From Eubacteriaceae bacterium (GTDB lineage: Bacteria > Bacillota > Clostridia > Lachnospirales > Lachnospiraceae): a stretch of 64,000 nucleotides of DNA. This document shows, piece by piece, positions 17,902 to 28,189 of this stretch. The notes under the pieces were generated by a model, which saw only the letters and a program-made list of their open reading frames with translations, searched no databases and was not told where the DNA came from. The stretch's first letter is position 1; each line of letters opens with the position of its first letter. The DNA is taken from NCBI GenBank assembly GCA_910575665.1, contig CAJTFB010000014.1:1-64000 (forward strand). Reading direction: 5' to 3'. The position numbers were made by a program, and so were the translations under genes.

Positions 17902-20900
17902 ATGAAAATATTAAACAACAGAAGGCAAAGAATTCTGGCGAATTTTTTAACCACTGTACTGTTGACTATGTCTTGTTTTTCTTCAGGCTTTGTAACGGAG
18001 GCTGTGACGAAGAAAACGGGTTCTTCGGTTACTCTCGTAAAACCAGAGATAACTTCTTTAACATTAAAAGAGGGAACCAGGTATCAGTTGAAGACAAAGG
18101 CAGGTTCCAAAACGGCATCAGGTAAAGGACTTAGGTATCGTTCAAGCAGGCCCTCTGTGGTCTCTGTTTCAAAAAATGGAAAACTTAAGGCTGAGAAATG
18201 TGGAAAAGCGACTATTAGCGTAAAATCTGTTACAGGGAAAAAGCAGATAAATGTTCAGGTCAAGGTAGTTAAAAGATTAAAAAAAGTAAAAAAAGTAACA
18301 CTTAGTGCTAAAAAAGTGGTATTATATGTAGGTGGGGAACAAAAAGAGGCACAGACAGTTCTTACTGCTAAAGTATCACCTAAGAAAGCAACTGTGAAAA
18401 ATGTTATATATAAAGTAACAGATAAAAATATTGCATCTGTGAGTAAAAAGGGTGTGGTGAAGGCTAAAAAAGAGGGAAAGACGAAGATTACCGTGTTTGC
18501 GGCGGATGGCTGGGGCAAAAAAGCAGTCTGCGAAGTAACTGTGAAAAAGAAAGTTTCCCCGTTGTTTACACCAGCAAATACAGATGTAAGTGCCGCTCCG
18601 ACTTTACCGTCTGGAAAGACAGAAAAGCCAACGCCAACAGAAAAACCAGCAAAAGATTATATGCTGGCGGATTCTGGAAAAGCACAGCAGTTGTATCTGG
18701 ATGCGGAGGGCGCAGATTATAATGGTCTCAGGTTAGTAGCAGAGTGTTTTCAGAAAGATGTAAAGATGGTATCCGATGCGGAGCTGGATATCGTAACAGA
18801 TGTAGGACAGATCGCGGGAATCCCTATCATTGCAGGAAGTATTGGAAATAACGGGCTTATTGATAACATGATTGAACATGGCAGATTGGATGTCAGTGAA
18901 ATTAAGGGAAAATGGGAGACCTATAAGATTGATTTTGTGGAACATCCCGTGGAAGGAGTAGAAGAGGCTCTTGTTGTCGCAGGTAGTGACAAGCGAGGTA
19001 CAATATATGGAATTTTCCATATATCTGAGCTGATGGGGGTATCCCCATGGGTTTACTGGGCGGATGTGACACCAGAGAAGAAAGACACTATTTCTTTAAA
19101 TTCCAAAACCTTGTGTGTAACATCAAAAGAACCATCCGTGAAATATCGTGGCATTTTTTTGAATGATGAAGAGCCTGCTCTGGGCAGCTGGGCAAATAAT
19201 TTTTTCAAGAAAAGCAAAGGTGGAAAATTTAATGAGTATTTTTATGAAAATGTGTTCCAGCTTATTTTACGCTTAAAAGGAAACTATTTGTGGCCAGCTA
19301 TGTGGTCGTCGGCATTTAGCACGGATGGTGTAGAAATACCAGAAGCCAGCGCTCAACTGGCAGATGAATACGGTATTGTGATGGGCACTTCCCATCATGA
19401 GCCGATGATGAAAGCGCATCAGGAATGGAGTAAAGGCAAATTAAATTATGGAAATGGTGAGTGGAATTATGATACCAATAAAGAAGGACTGAAAAAGTTT
19501 TTCACAGAAGGGGCAGAGCGTAATGGCAAATATGAAAATGTGATTACGATAGGTATGCGCGGGGATGGTGATACCTCCATGCTGCCAGAAGGAAGTTCGG
19601 TTCAGGAAAATATTGATCTGTTGAAGGAAGTAATTTTAGACCAGAAAAGTATTTTGAAAGAAAACGGACTTGAGAACGCCCCAACCCTCCTCGCTTTATA
19701 TAAAGAAGTCGAGGAATATTGGTACGGAGATGAGACAACACCAGGTTTGTGTGACTGGAACGAACTGGATGATACGATTGTCATGCTTTCAGAAGACAAT
19801 TATGGAAATATCAGGACTCTGCCGACGGAGGAGAATAGGGATCGAAAAGGCGGCTGGGGAATGTATTACCATGTGGATTACAATGGCGCCCCAACTTCTT
19901 ACCAGTGGGTTCAGACATTGCAGCTTCAGAAGATGTGGGAGCAGATGTCTATGGCGTATGATTACGGCGTGGACGATATGTGGATTCTCAATGTGGGTGA
20001 TCTAAAACCTATGGAATCGGCAATCTCTTATTTTATGGATATGGCTTGGGATTACGATAAATGGGGCAGTAGCAACTTAGACAGCACGGAGGAATACACC
20101 CGGCAGTGGATGGAACAACAGTTTGGTAAAGATACGGACCAGCAGGGGATTCAGGATCTGACGACTATTTTTGAAGAGTACTTAAAGATGAATAGTACGC
20201 GCAGGGCAGAGAATGTCTTCTCAACCACCTACAGCCTTGATAATTACAATGAGGCAGTGGAGATGTTAGAGCGGATCGACAAATTGATCGAGCTGGCAGA
20301 TCAGTACAAAGAAAAGCTGCCGGAGAGAGCGCAGGCTCCGTATTATGAGTTGATTTATTATCCTGCTGTGGCAGTAGCAAATGTCAACCGGATGCAGATT
20401 TATTCCGGCTTGAATCAGGCGTATGCCAAACAGAATCTGAGTAGTGCAAATGTGTATGCAGCGCTGGTCGAAGAGGCTGTTTCCCTGGATCAGGAGATGG
20501 AGCAGACTTATGATAAAAATATGCCCGGAGGCATCGGTAATAAATGGGATGGCATGATGTATCAGGCGAAAAATGCAGGACATGTCGGCTATCCGGAATG
20601 GAGGCCAAAAGGTGCCTATCCCGTTCCTGTATACGTAGATATACCAGACGAAGCACATATGTATGTGCGTCTGCAGGGGGACTCCAAAGCATATGACAGC
20701 GGAAGTGCAGATTTGCAGGACTTCACAAGTATCAACGATGAGAGCTACTGCATCCATGTAATGAATGGTGGAGCAGCCACCTTTGATTATGAGGTGGAAG
20801 CTTCTCATGACTGGATTACTCTGAGTAGAAAATCAGGCACAGTGAAGGAGCAGGATACCATAGAAATCAGCGTAGATTTTTCAAAATTAAGTGCTGACAG

Positions 20901-21561
20901 CACTGGCACAGTAACGATAACAGGAAATGAACAGACCGTAAAAATAAATGTATCTGCCTCTGTGATTTCTACAGAAGGATTAAGTGAAAAGACATTTATC
21001 GAGGCCCACAACTATATATCTATAGAGGCTGGAAATTATACTGATTCTAATGCAGCAGCTGATGGGGCTGCCTGGAAGGAGATTAAGAATTATGGTCGAG
21101 GACGATCCTCCCTAAAGGTATTTCCTTGTACAGGGCGGTTTACCGATGTAGAAGATGCACCATATGTAGAATATACAGTAAAGACAGCTAGTACAGATAA
21201 GTACAGCTTAATGGCATATATGGCGCCATCCAACAACGTAGATTGGAATTATGTAACAATGAAGTTTGGCATATCCGTGGATGAGGGAGAAGTACAAAGT
21301 GTAGACACGATTTCTAAGAACTATATCGCCGGAACATGGAGGGATTCACTCTGGTCAAATGGTGTCAAAAATGGAATTCACACCAAAAAGGTCAGTTTGG
21401 GAAAATTAAGTGCGGGCGTACATAAAATTCGGATTTATTCTATGGACCCGGAGATTGTATTACAGAAATTTGTCTTACACCCAACGAATAAAAACTTAAA
21501 GAACTCTTATATGGGTCCTGGTGAAAGTTATTATGTGGGAAAAGAAGTTTCTTCCCAGTAA
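17902..21561 (+). CDS. Secreted GH115 xylan alpha-1,2-glucuronidase with BIG2 domains
   Basis: Removes glucuronic or 4-O-methylglucuronic acid from xylan. The 1219 residues comprise a signal peptide, two lysine-rich Ig-like domains (about 35-125 and 130-220), a linker, then a GH115 module (about 245-960) with the family blocks KYRGIFLNDEEPALGSW, LKGNYLWPAMWSSAF and GTSHHEPMMKAHQEW, and a C-terminal beta-sandwich region. The ATG at 17902 has GGAGG at 7 bases; the longer reading from 17875 lacks one. It is next to the SGNH esterase downstream and divergent from an AraC regulator. GH115 acts on long decorated xylan, which fits the secretion signal. Confidence 0.9.
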   Translation: MKILNNRRQRILANFLTTVLLTMSCFSSGFVTEAVTKKTGSSVTLVKPEITSLTLKEGTRYQLKTKAGSKTASGKGLRYRSSRPSVVSVSKNGKLKAEKCGKATISVKSVTGKKQINVQVKVVKRLKKVKKVTLSAKKVVLYVGGEQKEAQTVLTAKVSPKKATVKNVIYKVTDKNIASVSKKGVVKAKKEGKTKITVFAADGWGKKAVCEVTVKKKVSPLFTPANTDVSAAPTLPSGKTEKPTPTEKPAKDYMLADSGKAQQLYLDAEGADYNGLRLVAECFQKDVKMVSDAELDIVTDVGQIAGIPIIAGSIGNNGLIDNMIEHGRLDVSEIKGKWETYKIDFVEHPVEGVEEALVVAGSDKRGTIYGIFHISELMGVSPWVYWADVTPEKKDTISLNSKTLCVTSKEPSVKYRGIFLNDEEPALGSWANNFFKKSKGGKFNEYFYENVFQLILRLKGNYLWPAMWSSAFSTDGVEIPEASAQLADEYGIVMGTSHHEPMMKAHQEWSKGKLNYGNGEWNYDTNKEGLKKFFTEGAERNGKYENVITIGMRGDGDTSMLPEGSSVQENIDLLKEVILDQKSILKENGLENAPTLLALYKEVEEYWYGDETTPGLCDWNELDDTIVMLSEDNYGNIRTLPTEENRDRKGGWGMYYHVDYNGAPTSYQWVQTLQLQKMWEQMSMAYDYGVDDMWILNVGDLKPMESAISYFMDMAWDYDKWGSSNLDSTEEYTRQWMEQQFGKDTDQQGIQDLTTIFEEYLKMNSTRRAENVFSTTYSLDNYNEAVEMLERIDKLIELADQYKEKLPERAQAPYYELIYYPAVAVANVNRMQIYSGLNQAYAKQNLSSANVYAALVEEAVSLDQEMEQTYDKNMPGGIGNKWDGMMYQAKNAGHVGYPEWRPKGAYPVPVYVDIPDEAHMYVRLQGDSKAYDSGSADLQDFTSINDESYCIHVMNGGAATFDYEVEASHDWITLSRKSGTVKEQDTIEISVDFSKLSADSTGTVTITGNEQTVKINVSASVISTEGLSEKTFIEAHNYISIEAGNYTDSNAAADGAAWKEIKNYGRGRSSLKVFPCTGRFTDVEDAPYVEYTVKTASTDKYSLMAYMAPSNNVDWNYVTMKFGISVDEGEVQSVDTISKNYIAGTWRDSLWSNGVKNGIHTKKVSLGKLSAGVHKIRIYSMDPEIVLQKFVLHPTNKNLKNSYMGPGESYYVGKEVSSQ

Positions 21562-21613
21562 AACAACGGATAATGCCTAATACAAAAATATTTATTAGGA
21601 GGAGGAATTCAGA

Positions 21614-23254
21614 ATGAATTCAAGGAGTTGTAGTTCAAAAAAGAAAAAAATGATTGGGGTTTTAACACTTAGTTTTGGGATGGTGCTGTCATTACTGGCA
21701 CCATCCAGTATAGAGGCGGCAAAATCGCCAAAATTGAGCAAGAGCCAAGTGAATGTAAGCGTTGGAAAGACGGTTACTTTAAAATTAAAAAATGTCGCAA
21801 AAAAGGCAAAGGTTAAGTGGGTTTCCAAGTCGAAAAAGGTAGCAAAAATAACAAAGTCATCAAAAAAATCGGCTAAGATCAAAGGCGTAAAAGCTGGCAA
21901 AGCCACAATTAAAGCAACCTATAAAGTGGGAAAAAAATCCAGGACACTGTCCTGCAAAGTTGTAGTAAAAGGTAAAAGCACTGTCAAAGTGACGGCATCA
22001 CCGGCACCGACCCCGTCGCCTTCAGCGACTGCGGCACCAAATACGCCAGTTCCTTCCAATGCACCAGATGTATCTGCCTCGCCGGATGTACCAAAACAGG
22101 TGTATAAATGGGTGACTACCTGGGGAACCGCAGAAGAGAGATGCGATGCCACGGATTCTGCCATGCCTAAAATGGCGCTCACGGATACCACGGTTCGTCA
22201 GATCATCCGGGTTACCACAGGTGGAAATAAACTTCGTCTCCGATTGTCGAATCAATACGGGAAAAGTGATGTGGAGATCCAATCCCTCCATCTCGCCAAA
22301 CAGATCAAAGCCGATGCTTCTACCATCGATGTATCCACCGATACGGCGGTGACAGTAAATGGGGAAGAAGAGTTTATAATCCCGAAAGGAAAAGTTATTC
22401 TGACCGATGAAGTTGAATTTCCGGTGGATGCTCTTGAGAATGTTGCTGTTTCTGTATATTTTGGTGAGGCGCCAAAGGATAATATAACCGGTCACAGAGG
22501 TGCAAGGGCGACGACCTATCAGGTTTCCGGCAATCAGGTATCAGAAGAGAGATTTTCTTCAGCTAAAACGACAACAAGCTGGTTTTTCCTCGCAGATGTA
22601 TCCATGTGGTCACCAGAGGACAGCAGGGCAGTAGTATGTTTTGGTGATTCCATCACGGACGGTTATGGAACAGATGCTACGTACCTTGGCAAGAAGCCGG
22701 ATAGTTATACGAGGTGGATCGATTATTTTGCGAAAAGACTTCAGGCAAATGAGGGAACAACAAATGTATCTCTTATCAATGAGGGAATTGGTGCAAATTC
22801 AATTCTTGGCTCCTACCCGACGGATGCCGGCAAGGACAGGTTTGCCAGGGATCTCCTGGAGCACGACGGCGTAGAATACTGTATTATTTTATTTGGCGTA
22901 AATGATATAACGAATCTTAAGGAAACCAGTAAATATAATCTGCTGATTCCGGAGTACAAAAAGATGATTCAGTTATGTCATGAAAATGGAATTAAGGTCT
23001 ATGGTGCGCCGATTCTCCCCTTCGGAACAAGCAATAGTTATACAGAAGCTTCAGAGGAAGTACGGACTATGATCAATGACTGGATGCGCTCAGAAGATTC
23101 GGGAGTGGATGGTATAATTGATTTTGAGAGTGCGGTGGCAGATCCTAACAATCCCAAAAACATATTGGAAAAATATACCCACGAAGATGGACTTCATCCC
23201 TATGATGGTTATAGTGCAATGGCGGATGCCATTGATCTATCCATGTTTGAATAG
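21614..23254 (+). CDS. Secreted BIG2-domain SGNH/GDSL esterase
   Basis: Probably an acetyl(xylan) esterase. The 546 residues comprise a signal peptide (about 1-35), one lysine-rich Ig-like domain (about 38-120), a Pro/Ser/Ala linker, a beta-rich domain (about 165-335) and an SGNH hydrolase domain with all blocks: GDSITDG (Ser), NEGIGANS (Gly), FGVNDI (Asn) and DGLHP (Asp/His). The start follows TAGGAGGAGG. It lies 52 bases after GH115 in the same direction, so the two are likely one transcript. Confidence 0.87.
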   Translation: MNSRSCSSKKKKMIGVLTLSFGMVLSLLAPSSIEAAKSPKLSKSQVNVSVGKTVTLKLKNVAKKAKVKWVSKSKKVAKITKSSKKSAKIKGVKAGKATIKATYKVGKKSRTLSCKVVVKGKSTVKVTASPAPTPSPSATAAPNTPVPSNAPDVSASPDVPKQVYKWVTTWGTAEERCDATDSAMPKMALTDTTVRQIIRVTTGGNKLRLRLSNQYGKSDVEIQSLHLAKQIKADASTIDVSTDTAVTVNGEEEFIIPKGKVILTDEVEFPVDALENVAVSVYFGEAPKDNITGHRGARATTYQVSGNQVSEERFSSAKTTTSWFFLADVSMWSPEDSRAVVCFGDSITDGYGTDATYLGKKPDSYTRWIDYFAKRLQANEGTTNVSLINEGIGANSILGSYPTDAGKDRFARDLLEHDGVEYCIILFGVNDITNLKETSKYNLLIPEYKKMIQLCHENGIKVYGAPILPFGTSNSYTEASEEVRTMINDWMRSEDSGVDGIIDFESAVADPNNPKNILEKYTHEDGLHPYDGYSAMADAIDLSMFE

Positions 23255-23282
23255 TTTCATAACAATATAGTTAATAAATAAG

Positions 23283-23318
23283 GCGGCGCCGAATTGAACA
23301 AAATCAATTCGGCGCCGC
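23283..23318. repeat. GC-rich palindrome B (14-bp perfect stem)
   Basis: Arms 23283-23296 and 23305-23318 pair perfectly around an 8-base loop, lying between convergent genes. No T-run follows. It has the same loop length and a similar stem (GCGGCGCCGAATTG) to palindrome A at 13874-13915. Confidence 0.6.
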
Positions 23319-23365
23319 TAGTGTTAAAGTTGAATGTATCAGGAAGTCTGTAACTGTCAGGCAGG

Positions 23366-24883
23366 TTAATCGTTACTGTCTGTCACAGAGGAGCTCCAGC
23401 CGTACCGGAATCCCCGGTCTGTGGTCAGTTCGGAAGGAAAGATTTCAAAATAAATCACAGCATCGTGAGTTAATGTAAATTCTACAGTCATGTTATCCTT
23501 TGAAACAGTTTTTCGTTCTGTCAGGATCAGTGGATTTGCCGCTTCCTGAAGCAGCTGTGTCTGGCTGCTGGTGAGATTCGCCGGCTCACCGAGATCATGC
23601 CATACCTTTTGTGGATTACAGGTTGTCTCGTCCACGATTTTTTGCATACAGCAGTAATCACCGGAAGGAACCGGGAGATTTAGCTCCAGAGTAAGCGAGT
23701 CACTGTTTGTTTCACAGGAAAGGTTCCATAAAACACCTCGAAGCGTTCCCTCATTTTCACAAACAACACCGTGTTCGCTACGGAAGACGCATTTTCCTGT
23801 CAAATCTTTGAAAAATTCAAAGGTCCAGAAAGTGGGTTTCGGAATACTGTTATTCGCCAGAAGTCCAAATCCTCCATAAAATGGAGTAAATGGCACACCC
23901 TGTTCTTCAAATACATCTCCAAAGGTCCAATAAGAATAACCAGTACAGTAATCACCAATCTCCGATAAGATCCGGGCGAGGCTCGCCGCATTCTGGTTTG
24001 TATCATGGAGTGGCGAATTGGGCACGTAGGCAGTATTAAATTCCGTGATGTAAAAAGGAAGATTTTCGTATTCTTCAAACTCACCAATAATTTCACGACA
24101 CCGCTTCAGCGTACTAAAAGAATATTCGCTGGACTGAAGGTCCGCGTAGTCATAGTGTCCGTCGCGTTCTGGAAAATGAATGGTATAGTGGTGTCTGGAA
24201 ATAAAATCCAGAGGAACCTTATTTTCTCTGCAGTAAGTTAAGAATCCCCGCATCCATACTTCGTCATTTCCTCCGCAGATCGCCGGTCCGCCTACCTGAA
24301 AATCCGGATGAACTTCTTTAACGGCGCATGCCGTCCGGGAGTAGAGTTTACAGTATTCTGGCATATCTGCGTGCTCCCAGAAACCTTTCAGGTTTGGTTC
24401 ATTCCACACTTCCACCGGCCAGCTGAGCACTTCTGATTCACCGTATCGGGAGAGCAGATGCTTGAGTGTCGCCTGTACCAGTGCACACCACCGATCGTAG
24501 TCTTTTGGCGGCGTCACGTTTCCTTTCCAGTAAAATTGAGTCTGAGTGCCGGAAGCAAGTTTCTCAGGCATAAAGCCAAGTTCTAAAAAAGGCCGGATTT
24601 GGAGTTCCAAATAACTATCAACAACTCTGTCCAGATAAGTGAAGTTATATTCAGACTTAATGTTCCCATCCTCGTCCTTATACTCCTGATAAATCGCCAT
24701 ATCATCACAGAAAAGGCCATGTCCCCGTATGTAAGAAAATCCTATCCTTTTCTGGACAAATGTCAGCTGATCCCAGTATTCTTTGTGAAGTGCCAGTCCC
24801 ATACGCCCTGTTCCCACACAGTAGGTCACATTGTTGTGAAAGGGTATCGTGTGGTCTAAATTAATATCATATGTCATTTTCAT
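23366..24883 (-). CDS. GH39 beta-xylosidase, intracellular
   Basis: Cleaves xylose from the ends of xylo-oligosaccharides. The 505-residue protein has no signal peptide. The TIM barrel carries the GH39 acid/base E162 in VEVWNEPNL and nucleophile E281 in YITEFNTAY, plus the active-site region HHYTIHFPERDG. A beta-sandwich tail begins near residue 390. It is transcribed alone from 24918-24946, convergent with the SGNH esterase. A related GH39 specificity such as alpha-L-iduronidase is unlikely here. Confidence 0.88.
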   Translation of the reverse strand: MKMTYDINLDHTIPFHNNVTYCVGTGRMGLALHKEYWDQLTFVQKRIGFSYIRGHGLFCDDMAIYQEYKDEDGNIKSEYNFTYLDRVVDSYLELQIRPFLELGFMPEKLASGTQTQFYWKGNVTPPKDYDRWCALVQATLKHLLSRYGESEVLSWPVEVWNEPNLKGFWEHADMPEYCKLYSRTACAVKEVHPDFQVGGPAICGGNDEVWMRGFLTYCRENKVPLDFISRHHYTIHFPERDGHYDYADLQSSEYSFSTLKRCREIIGEFEEYENLPFYITEFNTAYVPNSPLHDTNQNAASLARILSEIGDYCTGYSYWTFGDVFEEQGVPFTPFYGGFGLLANNSIPKPTFWTFEFFKDLTGKCVFRSEHGVVCENEGTLRGVLWNLSCETNSDSLTLELNLPVPSGDYCCMQKIVDETTCNPQKVWHDLGEPANLTSSQTQLLQEAANPLILTERKTVSKDNMTVEFTLTHDAVIYFEIFPSELTTDRGFRYGWSSSVTDSND

Positions 24884-24917
24884 AAGATGCGTTCCTCCCC
24901 GCTATTTTCTATCTATA

Positions 24918-24946
24918 ATATAACATTTTTCGTTCGCTCAGTGCAA
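24918..24946 (-). promoter_or_regulatory. Promoter of the GH39 gene
   Basis: Minus strand: TTGCAC (24941-24946), 17-base spacer, TTATAT (24918-24923), 34 bases upstream of the ATG. Confidence 0.5.
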
Positions 24947-24986
24947 CCCAAAAGACAAATACTTTCTGTATTGTGAATATTTTTAA

Positions 24987-25015
24987 TTGCTATTTTTCCA
25001 ATTGTTCCTTATAAT
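24987..25015 (+). promoter_or_regulatory. Promoter of the secreted leucine-rich repeat protein
   Basis: TTGCTA (24987-24992), 17-base spacer, TATAAT (25010-25015), 49 bases before the start. Confidence 0.55.
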
Positions 25016-25064
25016 AAAATTATACATAGACTGAATATTATTACGCAGATGGGAGGGTTCCGCT

Positions 25065-26213
25065 TTGTTGATTTTAAAGAAAAGTGTTTTGTTCCGTAAG
25101 ATAGCATCTTTGTTGTTATGTATTGCATTTTTCGTTCCAGGCACAGTGTGCCGTGCCCAGGAACGTAATTATCATATGTCAGGAATCTATACCTATTATG
25201 TTTTAGATGAACTGAAAAAGGAAATTTCCATCTGTGCCATCGATTCCACAGAAAAAAAGATCATTGTTCCGTCCGAGCTGGACGGGTACCGGGTGTGTGC
25301 TCTGGGGTATGAAAGTTATGCATATGATAATTATGAGAATTTTCAGGAAATGGGTGGGAAGATGAAGGAACACATGGAGGAACTGGTGATCCCAACTTCG
25401 GTCAGAACGGTGTGGGCGTTTGCTTTTAAAGAGTGCAAAAGACTTTCAAAAGTGTCTTTACCAGAGGGTATCACACTTGGTTATGCCAGTTTTAGCGGCT
25501 GCAACAACTGGAAGGATATTGTTTTGCCATACAATACGATTTGTGAAGAGAGTGCGCTTCCTTCTGATCATGTGGATACGCTGCAGATTAGTAATTCCAT
25601 TATGGGAGAGAATATATTTTTTGGCGTCATTCAAAAGATGATCTTATCCGTGAAGAAAGATACTGTATTTAGTCTGGCTGTGCCCTGGGTGTCGGTTACG
25701 GTAAAGCAACTGATTTCGCCAAAGGATGCGACGAAGTTGATGTTCAATTTCAGTGACGGGGAGAGCCGGGTGGAGAAGCTGTATGTAAATGGGAAGCAGA
25801 CAAAAATAGAGGCGAATGCAGAAGCTCGTATGGGGTATGTCGCAGAAGGCTATGTTACCTTTGGGGAAATTTATACGATAGAAGGTGCTGAGACGATCCG
25901 GTTTGCAAAAAAGAATAAGATCAAATATCATGTGAAGAGAACGGCGGAGGTAAAAAAGGTCATACGCAAAAAGAAGGCGGATACCTTTCTGCATACTTGG
26001 AAAAAGGCGAAGACAACGATTCTCTCGTGTCGATTCGATAAGGAAAGGAAAACGTGGAAAAAGAGTACGAAAAAAGTTCCAACCGTTTATGAGATTTATG
26101 GCAGAAAGGGGAAGAAAGGAAAATATCAGCGGATCGGTACGACGAAACAGAAGAAGGTGAAAACGAAGTACAAATATGTAAAGGTTAAATCTGTTAATGA
26201 GTGGGATGTGTAG
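25065..26213 (+). CDS. Secreted protein with BspA-like leucine-rich repeats, function unknown
   Basis: A 382-residue exported protein: signal peptide ending near residue 31 (VCRAQ), then BspA-type repeats (about 45-165; for example VRTVWAFAFKECKRLSKVSL and GYASFSGC), a middle beta-rich part (about 180-290) and a strongly basic C terminus (about 290-382, many KK pairs) with a fibronectin-III-like stretch (YEIYGRKGKKGKYQRIGT). It starts at TTG 25065 or 25068 behind GGGAGG. A surface binding role is plausible from the repeats and the basic tail; no enzyme domain is visible. Confidence 0.65.
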   Translation: MLILKKSVLFRKIASLLLCIAFFVPGTVCRAQERNYHMSGIYTYYVLDELKKEISICAIDSTEKKIIVPSELDGYRVCALGYESYAYDNYENFQEMGGKMKEHMEELVIPTSVRTVWAFAFKECKRLSKVSLPEGITLGYASFSGCNNWKDIVLPYNTICEESALPSDHVDTLQISNSIMGENIFFGVIQKMILSVKKDTVFSLAVPWVSVTVKQLISPKDATKLMFNFSDGESRVEKLYVNGKQTKIEANAEARMGYVAEGYVTFGEIYTIEGAETIRFAKKNKIKYHVKRTAEVKKVIRKKKADTFLHTWKKAKTTILSCRFDKERKTWKKSTKKVPTVYEIYGRKGKKGKYQRIGTTKQKKVKTKYKYVKVKSVNEWDV

Positions 26214-26393
26214 TGAGAGCGATTGATGTTTTTATCTCAACCAAAGCAATCTCTTCCCACCGCTCAAAAGATGAAGCAGGCATCCAGCGGTTAAAAATGA
26301 AATTCCGAGAATAACTTATGCCAGTGTACATGTTTAGCACGGACCGAAGCGGAACAACGAACACATTTTCAAAGTAGCTGGTTAAGAAACGGG

Positions 26394-26488
26394 TTCGATT
26401 TGGCACCATCGGGCTAAGTAACAAGATGGATAATCCCTTACTGGCTGTAAGGGATAATAACCATAAATATATTGTAGGTAGAAAGGAG
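26394..26488 (+). repeat. Structured leader repeat, copy 2 (upstream of GH10 xylanase)
   Basis: The second copy of the element at 28-125. Core 26416-26488; hairpins CCATC/GATGG (26406-26410 with 26425-26429) and a 9-bp stem 26433-26441/26447-26455 with loop TGGCT. It ends in the ribosome site (AAAGGAG) of the xylanase gene. The preceding bases 26214-26393 hold no supported gene; a weak ACCGCT/AGCGGT pairing near 26259-26291 is the only structure I noted. Confidence 0.6.
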
Positions 26489-26499
26489 TGCGTAAACCA

Positions 26500-28023
26500 A
26501 TGAAACATTGTAAAATATTTTTAGCGCATGTAGCTATTTTTGGACTTTGCCTGGCGACGATTGCTCCCTGCACGGTTTCCGAGACAAAAACAAAAAAACC
26601 AAAGCTTTCCAAAGGGACTTTGACAGTCACTGCTGGAAAGACGCAGACAATCAAACTTTCCCGTGCGGGGAAGAAGGCAAAAGTAACATGGAGTACCAAT
26701 AAGAAAAGAGTAATTAAACTATCTAACAAGAAAAAGACTTCCTGTAAAGTGAAAGGGCTGAAAAAGGGAAATGCTCTTTTGAATTGCAAGGTAAAGATTG
26801 GTGGCAAAACTTATAAACTGCGGTGTAAAGTGAAGGTGCAGCCAAAGAAGGTCGTAAACACGCCAAGTATTCTCGCTGCCTATAAAGATATTGTTCCGAA
26901 TATAGGTGCTGCCGTCAATTATGGAAGCAGAGCTCCCAGGGAGCTGCGGACCAGCAAAACATTAGCATTCATCAAGAAACACTTTAACAGCATTACTCTG
27001 GAAAATGAAATGAAGCCGGATAACATCCTTGGTTCCGCACCAAAGACTCTGTCCGTCCAGGAAGCAAAGAACAAAGGATACTATATTCCGGAAGGCTACA
27101 GTGAGGCGAAGGTTCCACAGTTAAACTTCAACGAAGTGGATGGCGCCCTGGAAGTGGCTTCCAAAAACGGTCTGAGAATGCGTGCCCATACTCTTGTATG
27201 GCACAGCCAGACACCGTCATGGTTCTTTACAAAGAATTATGATGGAGATACTGTCGTGACAACGGATGTTATGGATGCCCGTCTGGATTATTATGTACAT
27301 AATGTGATGGCGCATGTGATGGAAAAGGAAAAAGCGCTCACCGGTTCTGCTGGAAGTATCGTCTACGCATGGGATGTAGTAAATGAGTATCTGAACCGGA
27401 GAACCTTTGGAAAAGTCTGGGATAGTGTGTATGGAAATATGGGTGCTTCGCCCTCCTATGTGAAAAAGGCTTTTCAGGTGGCCTATGGTATGCTGAAGAC
27501 CTATGATGTTCAGGATAAGGTGACACTTTTCTATAACGATTATAATACCTACTTTAATACAAAGAAGGTACTGGATCTGGTAAGTTTTATCAATAAAGAT
27601 GAACCTGAGAAGATCTGCGGCGGTATCGGTATGCAGAGTCATGTAGATGTAAAAGTACCAACAGTGAAACAATACGGCGATGCATTGGAGAAGTTCCTGG
27701 CTGCCGGTTATGAGATTCAGATAACAGAGCTTGATTTTACCATCAATTTTGATACAGAAGGATCTTCTGCTTCATATTCCTATGTGGATGAAGATGAGAC
27801 AAATAATGACCAGAAAAAGTTTGTCAGCAATCTCATGAAAACGATCATTGCAAAACAGAAGAGTCGTGATATCAATGTTAATCCAAAGGGAATCACTAAT
27901 ATCACCTTGTGGGGGCTCACCGATAGCACTTCCTGGCGTTCCCAATGCCAGCCGCTTCTGTTTGGGGATAACATTTATGATCCAAAACCTTCCTTCTATT
28001 CCTTTATTGATGCGGTAAAATAA
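26500..28023 (+). CDS. Secreted GH10 endo-beta-1,4-xylanase with BIG2 domain
   Basis: Cuts the xylan backbone outside the cell. The 507 residues comprise a signal peptide (about 1-25), one lysine-rich Ig-like domain (about 28-112) and a GH10 barrel (about 120-505). The acid/base is E296 in WDVVNEYL and the nucleophile is E410 in QITELDF; the substrate-binding HTLVWHSQTPSW is intact. I chose the ATG at 26500 because GGAG lies 11 bases upstream; an upstream GTG at 26488 overlaps that ribosome site. There is no CBM. It has its own leader repeat and a strong terminator downstream. Confidence 0.93.
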   Translation: MKHCKIFLAHVAIFGLCLATIAPCTVSETKTKKPKLSKGTLTVTAGKTQTIKLSRAGKKAKVTWSTNKKRVIKLSNKKKTSCKVKGLKKGNALLNCKVKIGGKTYKLRCKVKVQPKKVVNTPSILAAYKDIVPNIGAAVNYGSRAPRELRTSKTLAFIKKHFNSITLENEMKPDNILGSAPKTLSVQEAKNKGYYIPEGYSEAKVPQLNFNEVDGALEVASKNGLRMRAHTLVWHSQTPSWFFTKNYDGDTVVTTDVMDARLDYYVHNVMAHVMEKEKALTGSAGSIVYAWDVVNEYLNRRTFGKVWDSVYGNMGASPSYVKKAFQVAYGMLKTYDVQDKVTLFYNDYNTYFNTKKVLDLVSFINKDEPEKICGGIGMQSHVDVKVPTVKQYGDALEKFLAAGYEIQITELDFTINFDTEGSSASYSYVDEDETNNDQKKFVSNLMKTIIAKQKSRDINVNPKGITNITLWGLTDSTSWRSQCQPLLFGDNIYDPKPSFYSFIDAVK

Positions 28024-28084
28024 TAAAAAATAGTAGAATATTCTCTCCCCTACAAGCTGATTTTAGGTCGGTTGAGGAAATGAA

Positions 28085-28138
28085 AACGCCGGGAAACCGC
28101 ATAAACACTATGTTTTTGCACGTTCTCGGCGTTCTTTT
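28085..28138 (+). terminator. Terminator after the GH10 xylanase
   Basis: A stem of about 11 bp (from AACGCCG at 28085 to CGGCGTT ending at 28133) with a long AT-rich loop, followed by a T-rich tail. Confidence 0.7.
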
Positions 28139-28189
28139 ATTCCTGCCCGTTGCTCTCCAACCGTAAAACAACAGTTTACATAAATAGAA

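Noticed and set aside
26194-26508. 104-codon frame on the minus strand before the GH10 xylanase
   Set aside because: It overlaps the end of the LRR gene, the leader repeat and the xylanase start, has no ribosome site and no recognisable motif.
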